A stretch of DNA of 64,000 nucleotides. It comes from Streptomyces sp. TLI_146 (GTDB lineage: Bacteria > Actinomycetota > Actinomycetes > Streptomycetales > Streptomycetaceae). Made by a program: the position numbers and the translations under genes. Below the pieces are notes generated by a model. The model was given only the letters and a program-made list of their open reading frames with translations. It did no database searches and had not been told where the DNA came from. Shown here piece by piece: positions 1 through 8,243 of the stretch (position 1 is its first letter; each line of letters opens with the position of its first letter). The stretch spans positions 6,076,001 through 6,140,000 of the forward strand of contig NZ_PJMX01000001.1 of assembly GCF_002846415.1 (NCBI RefSeq), in the 5' to 3' direction.

Positions 1-1
1 G

Positions 2-421
2 CTGTCCGAGGACGCGCTCAACTGGACCCGCAAGAACGTCGAGGGCTCGCGCGTCGTGCTGCACCAGGGCGACGCCCTGACCGCGCTGCCCGAGCTGGAC
101 GGCCAGGTCGACCTGGTCATCTCCAACCCGCCGTACATCCCGCTCACCGAGTGGGAGTACGTCGCCCCCGAGGCCCGGGACCACGACCCCGAGCTCGCCC
201 TCTTCTCCGGCGAGGACGGCCTCGACACGATCCGGGGCATCGAGCGCACCGCCCACCGGCTGCTGCGGCCCGGCGGCCTCGTCGTGATCGAGCACGCCGA
301 CACGCAGGGCGGCCAGGTGCCCTGGATCTTCAACGAGGAGGCCGGCTGGGCGGACGCGGCCGACCACCCCGACCTGAACAACCGTCCGCGCTTCGCCACG
401 GCCCGCAAGGCCCTGCCGTGA
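2..421 (+). CDS. prmC: Peptide chain release factor N5-glutamine methyltransferase, C-terminal part
   Basis: Partial gene cut by the left edge; 139 codons remain in the frame starting at base 2, ending in TGA. PrmC (HemK) transfers a methyl group from S-adenosylmethionine to the glutamine of the GGQ motif of release factors 1 and 2. The family signature NPPYIP, which binds the target glutamine, is present about 42 residues into the visible part, followed by the usual C-terminal half of a class I methyltransferase fold (RPGGLVVIEHAD). The next gene begins 56 bases downstream on the same strand and is also a translation-factor gene, an arrangement common in actinobacteria. N-terminal domain and start are outside the window. 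Confidence 0.93.
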   Translation: MSEDALNWTRKNVEGSRVVLHQGDALTALPELDGQVDLVISNPPYIPLTEWEYVAPEARDHDPELALFSGEDGLDTIRGIERTAHRLLRPGGLVVIEHADTQGGQVPWIFNEEAGWADAADHPDLNNRPRFATARKALP

Positions 422-477
422 CCGCCGTCACCCCCAACCGCTTCAAGACCGCGTACGTGTACGAGGAGGCCCCGTAA

Positions 478-1125
478 ATGGCTCGGCGATACGACTGCAA
501 CGACGCGACCGACCGCACGACCGGTCTGCGCGAGGCCGCCTCCGCAGTGCGCCGCGGTGAGCTCGTCGTCCTCCCGACGGACACCGTCTACGGCATCGGC
601 GCCGACGCGTTCAGCTCCGAGGCCGTCGCTTCCCTGCTGGACGCCAAGGGCCGCGGCCGCAATATGCCCACCCCCGTCCTGATCGGGTCCCCGAACACGC
701 TGCACGGCCTGGTCACGGACTTCACCGAGCAGGCGTGGGAGCTCGTCGACGCGTTCTGGCCGGGCGCCCTGACGCTGGTCGCCAAGCACCAGCCGTCCCT
801 CCAGTGGGACCTGGGCGACACCCGGGGCACGGTCGCGATCCGGATGCCGCTGCACCCGGTCGCCATCGAGCTGCTCACCGAGGTCGGCCCGATGGCCGTC
901 TCCTCCGCCAACCTCACCGGGCACCCCTCGCCCGAGGACTGCGACGCCGCGCAGGGGATGCTGGGCGACGCCGTGTCGGTGTACCTGGACGGCGGCCCCA
1001 CCCCGGGCATCGTCCCGTCGTCGATCGTCGACGTCACGGGCAAGGTGCCGGTGCTGCTGCGCGCGGGCGCGCTCGACGCCGACGAGCTGCGCAAGGTGGT
1101 ACCCGACCTCGAGGTGGCGAATTGA
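478..1125 (+). CDS. tsaC: L-threonylcarbamoyladenylate synthase (Sua5/YrdC family)
   Basis: 215 residues covering one YrdC-like domain. The enzyme makes threonylcarbamoyl-AMP from threonine, bicarbonate and ATP for the t6A37 modification of ANN-decoding tRNAs. Visible signatures are LPTDTVYGIGADAF near residue 32, the basic KGRGRNMPTPVLI segment and SSANLTGHPSP, all parts of the nucleotide and threonine pocket. It lacks the extra C-terminal domain of longer Sua5/YwlC proteins, so it is of the short TsaC type. ATG at 478 follows an in-frame-independent GTAA. The stop overlaps the next gene's TTG start (TTGA), indicating translational coupling. Confidence 0.92.
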   Translation: MARRYDCNDATDRTTGLREAASAVRRGELVVLPTDTVYGIGADAFSSEAVASLLDAKGRGRNMPTPVLIGSPNTLHGLVTDFTEQAWELVDAFWPGALTLVAKHQPSLQWDLGDTRGTVAIRMPLHPVAIELLTEVGPMAVSSANLTGHPSPEDCDAAQGMLGDAVSVYLDGGPTPGIVPSSIVDVTGKVPVLLRAGALDADELRKVVPDLEVAN

Positions 1126-1772
1126 CAGCCCCTGAGACGGGGCGTGGCATAGGCACCGGGCTCACCGGCACCACCTTCCGCATCCTCCACGTCAGCACCG
1201 GCAACGTGTGCCGCTCGCCCATCACCGAGCGGCTGACCCGGCATGCCCTGACCGATCGCCTCGGCGACCCCTTCACGGGCGGTCTGATCGTGGAGAGCGC
1301 GGGTACCTGGGGCCACGAGGGCGCCCCGATGGAGGCCAACGCGGCAGCGGTCCTGGCGGACTTCGGCGCGGACGCCTCCGGCTTCACGGGGCGCGAGCTC
1401 CTGGACGAACACGTCATCACCGCGGACCTGGTCCTCACCGCCACCCGCGACCACCGCGCCCAGGTCATCTCCATGGGCCACTCGGCGGGCCTGCGCACCT
1501 TCACCCTGAAGGAGTTCACCCGCCTGGTCCGCGCCATAGACCCCACCACCCTGCCGGACGCCTCGCAGGAGGGCATGGTCGAGCGCGCCCGCGCCCTGGT
1601 CCGCGCGGCCGCGGCGCTGCGCGGCTGGCTGCTGGCCCCGAGCGCGGAGGCGGACGAGGTCAACGACCCGTACGGCGCCCCGATCACGTTCTTCCGCTCG
1701 ATCGGCGACGAGATCAATACGGCCCTGGAACCGGTCGTGACGGCCCTGACGGGTGTGCGCGCGCCGCACTGA
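1122..1772 (+). CDS. Low-molecular-weight protein tyrosine phosphatase-like protein lacking the catalytic cysteine
   Basis: 216 residues from a TTG start that overlaps the tsaC stop. The fold signature of low-Mr tyrosine phosphatases / arsenate reductases is clear: the P-loop reads HVSTGNVCRSP (residues 23-33) and the late acidic loop reads NDPYG. In active family members the loop is C-x5-R, with the first Cys as nucleophile (as in VCxGNxCRSP). Here that position is Ser-25 (codon AGC), while Cys-30, Arg-31 and the late Asp are kept. As read, the protein should not form the cysteinyl-phosphate intermediate, so it may be a phosphate-binding pseudophosphatase or use other chemistry. The actinobacterial orthologue in S. 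coelicolor sits, from memory, in the same place. Confidence 0.82.
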   Translation: MTAPETGRGIGTGLTGTTFRILHVSTGNVCRSPITERLTRHALTDRLGDPFTGGLIVESAGTWGHEGAPMEANAAAVLADFGADASGFTGRELLDEHVITADLVLTATRDHRAQVISMGHSAGLRTFTLKEFTRLVRAIDPTTLPDASQEGMVERARALVRAAAALRGWLLAPSAEADEVNDPYGAPITFFRSIGDEINTALEPVVTALTGVRAPH

Positions 1773-1872
1773 CGCGAATCCACTGACGGGAATCCGTCGG
1801 GCGCCGGTGCGCGCGTCGGCCTACATTGGATCTGACGCCTCACACCACCCCCTGTCAGGCCCGGAGACCCCG

Positions 1873-3171
1873 ATGACGGTCACCACCGCAGCCGTGTCCG
1901 CTGCCCGCGCCACCGCCCCCGAGGGGGCGCTCGACGCCCTGCGGCGCCAAGATCCCGAGATCGCCGACGTGCTGCTCGGCGAGACGCGGCGGCAGGCCAC
2001 CTCGCTCCAGCTCATCGCCGCCGAGAACTTCACCTCGCCCGCCGTGCTCGCGGCGCTCGGCTCCCCGCTCAGCAACAAGTACGCCGAGGGCTACCCCGGC
2101 GCCCGCCACCACGGCGGCTGCGAGGTCGTGGACGTGGCCGAGCGGATCGCCGTGGACCGGGCCAGGGCGCTCTTCGGCGCCGAGCACGCCAACGTACAGC
2201 CGCACTCCGGCTCCTCGGCCGTGCTCGCGGCCTACGCGGCGCTGCTGCGCCCGGGGGACACGGTGCTGGCCATGGGGCTCCCGTACGGGGGACACCTCAC
2301 CCACGGCTCGCCCGCCAACTTCTCCGGCCGGTGGTTCGACTTCGTCGGCTACGGCGTCGACCCGGAGAGCGGCCTCATCGACTACGAGGAGGTCGCGGCC
2401 CTCGCCGAGCGCCGCCGCCCGAAGGCGATCGTCTGCGGCTCGATCTGCTACCCGCGCCACCCCGACTACGAGGCGTTCCGCGAGATCGCCGACTCGGTGG
2501 GCGCCTACCTCATCGCGGACGCGGCGCACCCCATGGGCCTGGTGGCCGGGGGAGCGGCGCCCAGCCCCGTCCCGTACGCCGACGTGGTCTGCGCGACCAC
2601 CCACAAGGTGCTGCGCGGCCCCCGCGGCGGTCTGCTGCTGTGCGGCGGGGAGCTGGCGGCCCGGATCGACCGGGCGGTCTTCCCGTTCACCCAGGGCGGC
2701 GCCCAGATGCACACCATCGCCGCCAAGGCGGTCGCGTTCGGGGAGGCGGCGACCCCGGGGTTCACGGGGTACGCCCATCAGGTGGTCGCCAACGCGCGCG
2801 TGCTCGCGGCCGGGCTGGCCGCCGAGGGGTTCGGCGTGGTGACCGGCGGCACCGACACCCACATCATCCTGGCCGACCCCGCTCCGCTGGGGGCCGACGG
2901 AAGGGCCGCCAGGGGCCGTCTGGCGGGCGCCGGGCTCGTCCTGGACACCTGCGCCCTGCCGTACGACGAAGCGCGCGGCATCCGGCTCGGTACGGCCGCG
3001 CTGACCACCCAGGGGATGGGCGAGGCGGAGATGGCGAGGATCGCGGTGCTGTTCTCGGCTGCGCTGCGCGGGGCCGCCGAGGCGGGCGGTGGGGCGGGCG
3101 GTGGGGCGCATGCCGACATCCGTGCCGAAGTGCGGGAGCTCGCGGGAAGATTTCCCCCGTATCCGCACTAG
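1873..3171 (+). CDS. glyA: Serine hydroxymethyltransferase
   Basis: 432 residues; PLP enzyme interconverting serine and glycine with tetrahydrofolate, feeding one-carbon units. Start ATG 1873 was chosen over upstream in-frame GTG codons because conserved sequence begins about 20 residues later. Family hallmarks: LQLIAAENFTSP, SNKYAEGYPGARHHGGC (most homologues have YYGG instead of HHGG), IADAAHPMGLVAGG and the PLP-lysine motif TTHKVLRGPRGG (Lys-245). The C-terminal residues 415 onward are rich in Gly/Ala. The HH-for-YY change and the position far from glycine-cleavage genes suggest it is an accessory glyA copy rather than the only one, which is an inference. Confidence 0.92.
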   Translation: MTVTTAAVSAARATAPEGALDALRRQDPEIADVLLGETRRQATSLQLIAAENFTSPAVLAALGSPLSNKYAEGYPGARHHGGCEVVDVAERIAVDRARALFGAEHANVQPHSGSSAVLAAYAALLRPGDTVLAMGLPYGGHLTHGSPANFSGRWFDFVGYGVDPESGLIDYEEVAALAERRRPKAIVCGSICYPRHPDYEAFREIADSVGAYLIADAAHPMGLVAGGAAPSPVPYADVVCATTHKVLRGPRGGLLLCGGELAARIDRAVFPFTQGGAQMHTIAAKAVAFGEAATPGFTGYAHQVVANARVLAAGLAAEGFGVVTGGTDTHIILADPAPLGADGRAARGRLAGAGLVLDTCALPYDEARGIRLGTAALTTQGMGEAEMARIAVLFSAALRGAAEAGGGAGGGAHADIRAEVRELAGRFPPYPH

Positions 3172-3298
3172 ATGGGGTTGATATCCCCACTGGATGGGGT
3201 TGACTGCAACCATCTCGTGTACCCGCATGTCCTCAACCATGTGGGCGCGAAGCTAGTGTGTGGGGCTGAGATGGCCAGCGATACCTCTGGGGCAGCCC

Positions 3299-4642
3299 GT
3301 GCGTGAATACCTGCTGACGCTCTGCGTCACGGCCGCGGTGACCTACCTGCTCACCGGGCCGGTGCGGAAGTTCGCCATCGCGACCGGCGCGATGCCGGAG
3401 ATCCGTGCCCGGGACGTGCACCGCGAACCGACGCCGCGGCTCGGCGGCATCGCCATGTTCGGCGGGCTGTGCGCGGGCCTGCTCGTCGCCGACCACCTCG
3501 ACAGCCTCAACGGCGTCTTCGAGCGCTCCAACGAACCGCGCGCGCTGCTCTCGGGCGCGGCCCTGATCTGGATCATCGGCGTCCTGGACGACAAGTTCGA
3601 GATCGACGCCCTGATCAAGCTGGGCGGTCAGATGATCGCCGCCGGTGTGATGGTCGTGCAGGGTCTGACGATCCTGTGGCTGCCGATCCCGGGCGTCGGC
3701 GCGGTCTCGCTCACCTCCTGGCAGGGCACGCTGCTGACGGTCGCCCTGGTGGTGATCACCATCAACGCGGTGAACTTCGTGGACGGCCTGGACGGCCTCG
3801 CCGCGGGCATGGTCTGCATCGCCGCCGCGGCGTTCTTCATGTACGCGTACCGGATCTGGTTCGGGTACGGCATCGAGGCCGCGGCCCCGGCCACCCTCTT
3901 CGCCGCCATCCTGATGGGCATGTGCCTGGGCTTCCTGCCGCACAACATGCACCCGGCGCGGATCTTCATGGGCGACTCGGGCTCGATGCTGATCGGGCTC
4001 GTCCTCGCGGCCGGCGCCATCTCCATCACCGGCCAGGTCGACCCGGACGCGCTGCGGATGAACCTCAGCCTCAGCGGCAGCGAGCGCGAGGCCACCCACG
4101 CGATGCTCCCGGTGTTCATCCCGCTGCTGATGCCGCTGACCATCATCGCGATCCCGATGGCCGACCTGGTGCTGGCGATCGTGCGGCGCACCTGGAAGGG
4201 CCAGTCGCCGTTCGCCGCCGACCGCGGCCATCTGCACCACCGGCTCCTGGAGATCGGCCACTCGCACAGCCGGGCCGTGCTGATCATGTACTTCTGGGCG
4301 GCCCTGATCGCCTTCGGGACGCTGGCGTACTCGGTGCACTCGGCGTCGATGTGGATCGTCTTCGTGATCGTCGCGCTGAGCGCGGTCGGTCTGGTCCTGC
4401 TGCTGCTCCCGCGCTTCACCCCGCGCGCCCCGCGCTGGGCCGAGGCGTTCGTCCCGCCGCGCTACCGGCGCCGTACGCGGCTCGCGACGGCGGCCGCGGG
4501 CGCGGAGGGCACCGAGGAGTGGGACGAGGCCGAGGAGGAGCGCACACCGGTCGGCGCGGGCGTCTCCGGCGTCAACGGGGCGACCGCCATCGGCCCCCGT
4601 TCGCGCTTCCCCGACCGGCGGAAGACCGGCGCGTCACGCTGA
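3299..4642 (+). CDS. Undecaprenyl-phosphate N-acetylhexosamine-1-phosphate transferase (WecA/TagO/MraY family)
   Basis: 447-residue polytopic membrane enzyme that transfers a sugar-1-phosphate from a UDP-sugar to undecaprenyl phosphate, the first lipid-linked step for wall teichoic/teichuronic-type polymers. Motifs in order: LDDKFEID (Asp-Asp Mg-binding), NFVDGLDGLAAG, FMGDSGSMLIGL and the cytoplasmic HLHHRL histidine cluster that marks WecA/TagO-like members rather than MraY. About ten hydrophobic segments are separated by short loops; the last 80 residues are a charged, Ala/Glu-rich cytosolic tail. GTG 3299 (VREYLLTL) is preferred over GTG 3260 because the hydrophobic family sequence starts right there. 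A short direct repeat (ATGGGGTTGA at about 3172 and 3193) lies upstream. Confidence 0.9.
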   Translation: MREYLLTLCVTAAVTYLLTGPVRKFAIATGAMPEIRARDVHREPTPRLGGIAMFGGLCAGLLVADHLDSLNGVFERSNEPRALLSGAALIWIIGVLDDKFEIDALIKLGGQMIAAGVMVVQGLTILWLPIPGVGAVSLTSWQGTLLTVALVVITINAVNFVDGLDGLAAGMVCIAAAAFFMYAYRIWFGYGIEAAAPATLFAAILMGMCLGFLPHNMHPARIFMGDSGSMLIGLVLAAGAISITGQVDPDALRMNLSLSGSEREATHAMLPVFIPLLMPLTIIAIPMADLVLAIVRRTWKGQSPFAADRGHLHHRLLEIGHSHSRAVLIMYFWAALIAFGTLAYSVHSASMWIVFVIVALSAVGLVLLLLPRFTPRAPRWAEAFVPPRYRRRTRLATAAAGAEGTEEWDEAEEERTPVGAGVSGVNGATAIGPRSRFPDRRKTGASR

Positions 4643-4762
4643 CGAATTGCCGCACCGAGCCCCAATACCAGACAAGTTGCCGCTCGCTCTGCACATGCGC
4701 GCGCGTTCACTCTCATGTGTGACGGGCAGCACACCATCATGGTAAAGACCTCATCAAATAGT

Positions 4763-4780
4763 TTGTGATACGGTTCACGA
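4763..4780. promoter_or_regulatory. Rex-like operator upstream of the ATP synthase operon
   Basis: TTGTGATACGGTTCACGA matches 12 of the 14 fixed positions of the redox-sensor Rex operator consensus (TTGTGAA-N4-TTCACAA). It lies 142 bases before the preferred atpI start in an unusually AT-rich stretch. Rex represses respiratory genes when NADH/NAD is low, and atp operon control by Rex has been reported in streptomycetes. Confidence 0.6.
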
Positions 4781-4904
4781 GACCCGGCAACAGAGCCGAA
4801 GGACCGTAGTGCGACGGCCCATTGGCCCGAGGGATCCCCTCGGCCGGGGCCTACGCTCGTCCATGACGACACCCTGCCCCCACCCAGTAAGCGGAGCTGC
4901 CGCC

Positions 4905-5339
4905 ATGCCGTCCAACGACGCCCGCACCCTCCTTCGGACCGCCCTTCCCACCGCTGCCGCCGGCGCGATCGCCGTCGCCGTCAGCGCTGGGGTCGCGGGC
5001 GGCAAGGGGGCCATCGGCGCCGTCATCGCGACGGTCGTGGTCATCGGCTTCATGGGTATCGGGCTGCTCATCCTGGAACGCACGGCAAAGAACCTGCCCC
5101 ACCTGTTCCAGGCCATGGGGCTGATGCTGTACACGGCTCAGTTGCTGCTGCTCTTCATCTTCGTCGCGGTCTTCAAGGACACGACGCTGTTCAACCCCAA
5201 GGCATTCGCCGCCACGCTCATCGCGCTGACCCTCGTCTGGATCGGCATGCAGGCACGTGCGCACATGAAGGCCAAGATCCTTTACGTCGAGCCGGATTCG
5301 GAGGCTCAGAAGCCCACGAAATCCGGGTCTTCGTCGTGA
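4905..5339 (+). CDS. atpI: ATP synthase protein I
   Basis: 144-residue membrane protein, first gene of the ATP synthase operon. It is not a structural subunit of the mature complex; homologues help assemble the c-ring and sometimes carry Mg2+. Four hydrophobic segments are visible (approximately residues 14-32, 34-55, 66-88 and 95-115), the usual AtpI topology, followed by a polar Ser/Lys-rich tail. ATG 4905 is preferred because GCGGAG sits eight bases upstream; ATG 4863 is in frame and would add 14 residues. Sequence similarity in this family is low, so the call rests on size, topology and position directly before atpB. Confidence 0.85.
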   Translation: MPSNDARTLLRTALPTAAAGAIAVAVSAGVAGGKGAIGAVIATVVVIGFMGIGLLILERTAKNLPHLFQAMGLMLYTAQLLLLFIFVAVFKDTTLFNPKAFAATLIALTLVWIGMQARAHMKAKILYVEPDSEAQKPTKSGSSS

Positions 5340-5564
5340 AAGGTAGGGGCGGAATAAATGCGAGTTCGAGACCCTGCTATCGTCCGGTGCCAACTGCGGC
5401 ACTGCGGGCGCGGGCATCTGAGCTGACGCCTGCTCGATCGCGAGGCTTGATGCCCGACCGCCGCCCCATCATCCGTAACACCAGTCCAGTGCCGAACCGC
5501 GGCTGTGCGCCGCGCCGACACAACGAGGTTGCCGTACCTATGCGCCACGCTGAAGGAGCCCGCG

Positions 5565-6383
5565 GTGAGTGCTGACCAGACCCAGCTCGCCTTCGACTGG
5601 AACTGCCGCATCCTGTCTGACAACGGCTGTGGCTTTCCGGCTCCGGGCCTGAACTCCTTCCTCTTCAAGCCGCTCTTCACCGTCGGCGGCTATGAGTTCA
5701 ACAAGGTGATGCTGCTCGCGCTCGTCACCACGGTGCTCGTCAGCAGCTTCTTCTGGGCGGCTTTCGGCAGGGCCAAGGTGGTCCCGGGCAAGCTCCAGAT
5801 GGCCGGCGAGGCCGGCTACGACTTCGTACGCAAGAACATCGTGTACGAGACGCTGGGCAAGAAGGAGGGCGAGAAGTACGTCCCCCTGATGGTCTCGCTG
5901 TTCTTCTTCATCTGGATCATGAACATCTGGTCCGTGATCCCGCTGGCCCAGTTCCCGGTGTCCTCGGTCATCGCCTTCCCGATGGTCCTCGCCGGCCTCG
6001 TGTGGGTCGTCTGGGTGGGCCTGACGTTCAAGCGTCACGGCTTCGTCGGCGGTCTGAAGAACATCACCGGCTACGACAAGTCGCTCGGCGCGGTCCTGCC
6101 GCTCGTGATGGTCATCGAGTTCCTCTCGAACCTGTTCGTCCGGCCGTTCACGCACGCGGTGCGACTGTTCGCCAACATGTTCGCCGGTCACCTGATGCTG
6201 GTCATGTTCACGGTTGCCTCCTGGTACCTGATGAACAGCTACATGATCCCGGCCGCCGGTGTCTCGTTCGTCATGACCATCGTCATGATCCTCTTCGAGC
6301 TTTTCGTGCAGGCCGTCCAGGCGTACGTCTTCGTGCTGCTGGCCTGCTCGTACATCCAGGGCGCTGTGGCCGAGCACCACTGA
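5565..6383 (+). CDS. atpB: F0F1 ATP synthase subunit a
   Basis: 272 residues. Subunit a forms the two proton half-channels next to the c-ring. The helix carrying the essential arginine is visible as RPFTHAVRLFANMFAGH (Arg in the HAVRLFANM motif, near residue 195), and downstream helices ELFVQAVQAYVFVLLACSYI match the final membrane hairpin. GTG 5565 is chosen because AAGGAG lies seven bases upstream and the first residues (VSADQTQLAFDWNC) look like a normal amphipathic N-terminus. A 225-base gap separates it from atpI; a TGCTATCGT stretch at about 5375 could be a promoter -10 element but is weak evidence. Confidence 0.96.
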   Translation: MSADQTQLAFDWNCRILSDNGCGFPAPGLNSFLFKPLFTVGGYEFNKVMLLALVTTVLVSSFFWAAFGRAKVVPGKLQMAGEAGYDFVRKNIVYETLGKKEGEKYVPLMVSLFFFIWIMNIWSVIPLAQFPVSSVIAFPMVLAGLVWVVWVGLTFKRHGFVGGLKNITGYDKSLGAVLPLVMVIEFLSNLFVRPFTHAVRLFANMFAGHLMLVMFTVASWYLMNSYMIPAAGVSFVMTIVMILFELFVQAVQAYVFVLLACSYIQGAVAEHH

Positions 6384-6462
6384 GTCCTGGGCCCGCCCCG
6401 CAAACCCCCAGTCGTCCGGTGGCCAACCCCCACCGGTCCATGAAAGAGAAGGAAGAACTGGC

Positions 6463-6699
6463 ATGTCCCAGATCCTCGCTGCCTCCGAAGTCACCGGCTC
6501 GCTCGGCTCGATCGGCTACGGCCTCGCGGCCATCGGCCCCGGCGTCGGCGTCGGCATCATCTTCGGTAACGGCACCCAGGCCATGGCCCGTCAGCCCGAG
6601 GCCGCCGGCCTGATCCGCGCCAACCAGATCCTGGGCTTCGCGTTCTGTGAGGCGCTCGCCCTCATCGGCATCGTTATGCCGTTCGTGTTCGGTAAGTAA
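6463..6699 (+). CDS. atpE: F0F1 ATP synthase subunit c
   Basis: 78-residue proteolipid with two transmembrane helices; copies form the rotor ring. The polar loop reads ARQPE and the proton-carrying acidic residue is Glu-63 in GFAFCEALALIG. No sodium-binding residues are evident around it, so proton coupling is expected. A strong purine-rich ribosome site (AGAGAAGGAAG) precedes ATG 6463, consistent with the high copy number needed for the ring. A small inverted repeat CCGGTGG/CCACCGG at about 6417-6437 lies just upstream and may stabilise or process the message. Confidence 0.97.
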   Translation: MSQILAASEVTGSLGSIGYGLAAIGPGVGVGIIFGNGTQAMARQPEAAGLIRANQILGFAFCEALALIGIVMPFVFGK

Positions 6700-6737
6700 G
6701 CACCTATTACTGACACACATCGACGAAAGGCACTGAT

Positions 6738-7292
6738 GTGATCGCCAACCTGGTTGCACTCGCGGCCGAGGAAGAGCAGAACCCGCTCGTACCCGCGGGC
6801 CCCGAGCTGCTCGTCGGCGCCATCGCCTTCGCCATCGTCTTCTTCGTCTTCGCCACGAAGCTGCTCCCGCGTATCAACAAGACGCTGGAGGAGCGGCGCG
6901 AAGCCATCGAGGGCGGTATCGAGAAGGCCGAGGCCGCGCAGACCGAGGCTCAGAGTGTGCTGGAGCAGTACAAGGCCCAGCTCGCCGAGGCCCGCCACGA
7001 GGCTGCCCGCCTGCGCCAGGAGGCGACCGAGCAGGGCACCGCGCTCATCCAGGAGATGAGGGCGGAAGGCCAGCGGCAGCGTGAGGAGATCATCGCTGCC
7101 GGCCACGCCCAGATCGAGGCCGACCGCAAGGCCGCGGCGCACGCGCTCCGTCAGGACGTGGGCAAGCTCGCCACCGACCTGGCCGGCAAGCTCGTCGGCG
7201 AGTCCCTTGAGGACCACGCCCGGCAGAGCCGCACCATCGACCGCTTCCTCGAGGGTCTCGAGGACGCTTCGAAGGCCGAGGCCACGCGATGA
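6738..7292 (+). CDS. atpF: F0F1 ATP synthase subunit b
   Basis: 184 residues: an N-terminal membrane helix (about 22-45, LLVGAIAFAIVFFVFATKLL) followed by a long charged coiled coil that forms the peripheral stalk joining F0 and F1. The pattern EERREAIEGGIEKAEAAQTEAQ is typical. Start is GTG 6738, eight bases after GAAAGG. The stop codon overlaps the atpH start (ATGA), so b and delta are translationally coupled. Unlike mycobacteria, where b and delta are fused in one chain, they remain separate here. Confidence 0.96.
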   Translation: MIANLVALAAEEEQNPLVPAGPELLVGAIAFAIVFFVFATKLLPRINKTLEERREAIEGGIEKAEAAQTEAQSVLEQYKAQLAEARHEAARLRQEATEQGTALIQEMRAEGQRQREEIIAAGHAQIEADRKAAAHALRQDVGKLATDLAGKLVGESLEDHARQSRTIDRFLEGLEDASKAEATR

Positions 7293-8104
7293 ACGGAGCG
7301 AGCCGCGAGGCACTGGCTGCCGCGCGCGAGCGTCTCGACGCGCTGATGGACAACACGTCCGTCGACGTGGCGAAGCTCGCCGGGGAGCTGGCGGCCGTCA
7401 CCGCGCTGCTCGACCGCGAGGTGTCGCTGCGCCGGGTCCTCACCGACCCGTCGCAGCCCGGTGAGGCCAAGGCCGAGCTGGCCGGGCGCCTCCTCGGCGG
7501 CCAGGTCGGCGGCGAGACCGCCGACCTGGTGAGCGGCATGGTCCGCTCCCGCTGGTCGCAGTCGCGCGACCTGGTGGACGCGCTGGAGGAGCTGGCGAAC
7601 ACCACCGACCTCACGGCCGCGCAGAAGGCCGGCGCGCTGGACGACGTGGAGGACGAGCTGTTCCGGTTCGGCCGGATCGTCGCCTCCAGCACCGACCTGC
7701 GCTCCGCGCTGACGAACCGCGCCGCCACCACGGCCGCCAAGGGCGAGCTGCTCGGCAGCCTGCTCGGCGGCAAGGCGAACGCGGTCACCGAGCGGCTCGT
7801 CACGCGTCTTGTGACCAAGCCGCGTGGACGTAGCCTGGAAGCGGGACTCGAGTCCCTCTCCAAGCTCGCCGCGGAGCGCCGGGACCGCATGGTCGCCGTG
7901 GTCACCTCGGCGGTACCGCTGACCGACGTGCAGAAGCAGCGCCTCGGCGCCGCTCTGGCGAAGGTCTACGGCCGCCAGATGCACCTGAACCTGGACGTGG
8001 ACCCGACGGTCCTCGGCGGGATCTCGGTGCGGGTGGGCGACGAGGTCATCGACGGCACGATCGCGCAGCGTCTCGACGAGGCGAGCCGGCGACTGGCCGG
8101 CTGA
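7289..8104 (+). CDS. atpH: F0F1 ATP synthase subunit delta
   Basis: 271 residues, nearly 100 longer than E. coli delta (177), a length usual for actinobacterial delta. Delta caps F1 and binds subunit b. The C-terminal signature is visible: VVTSAVPLTDVQKQRLGAAL followed by DPTVLGGISVRVGDEVIDGTI. The start overlaps the atpF stop. The 139-base gap to atpA contains two small hairpins. Confidence 0.95.
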   Translation: MNGASREALAAARERLDALMDNTSVDVAKLAGELAAVTALLDREVSLRRVLTDPSQPGEAKAELAGRLLGGQVGGETADLVSGMVRSRWSQSRDLVDALEELANTTDLTAAQKAGALDDVEDELFRFGRIVASSTDLRSALTNRAATTAAKGELLGSLLGGKANAVTERLVTRLVTKPRGRSLEAGLESLSKLAAERRDRMVAVVTSAVPLTDVQKQRLGAALAKVYGRQMHLNLDVDPTVLGGISVRVGDEVIDGTIAQRLDEASRRLAG

Positions 8105-8144
8105 CCTGCCTCGGCAGCGTCACCTAAGTACACAGCATGACAGC

Positions 8145-8197
8145 GGCCCGGTTGGGCCGTGCAGAACTTGCAGAAGATTCCTGGGGGTCGCCCCCAG
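8145..8197 (+). promoter_or_regulatory. Two short hairpins in the atpH-atpA gap
   Basis: CGGCCC-GGTT-GGGCCG (about 8146-8161) and CTGGGGG-TCG-CCCCCAG (8181-8197) are perfect inverted repeats inside the longest gap between the F0/delta genes and the F1 genes. No U-tract follows, so RNA processing or stability control is more likely than termination. Confidence 0.5.
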
Positions 8198-8243
8198 ACC
8201 CCCTAAGAAGCTTCAGGCCCAACAAGGAGAGCAGGGAACCCAG

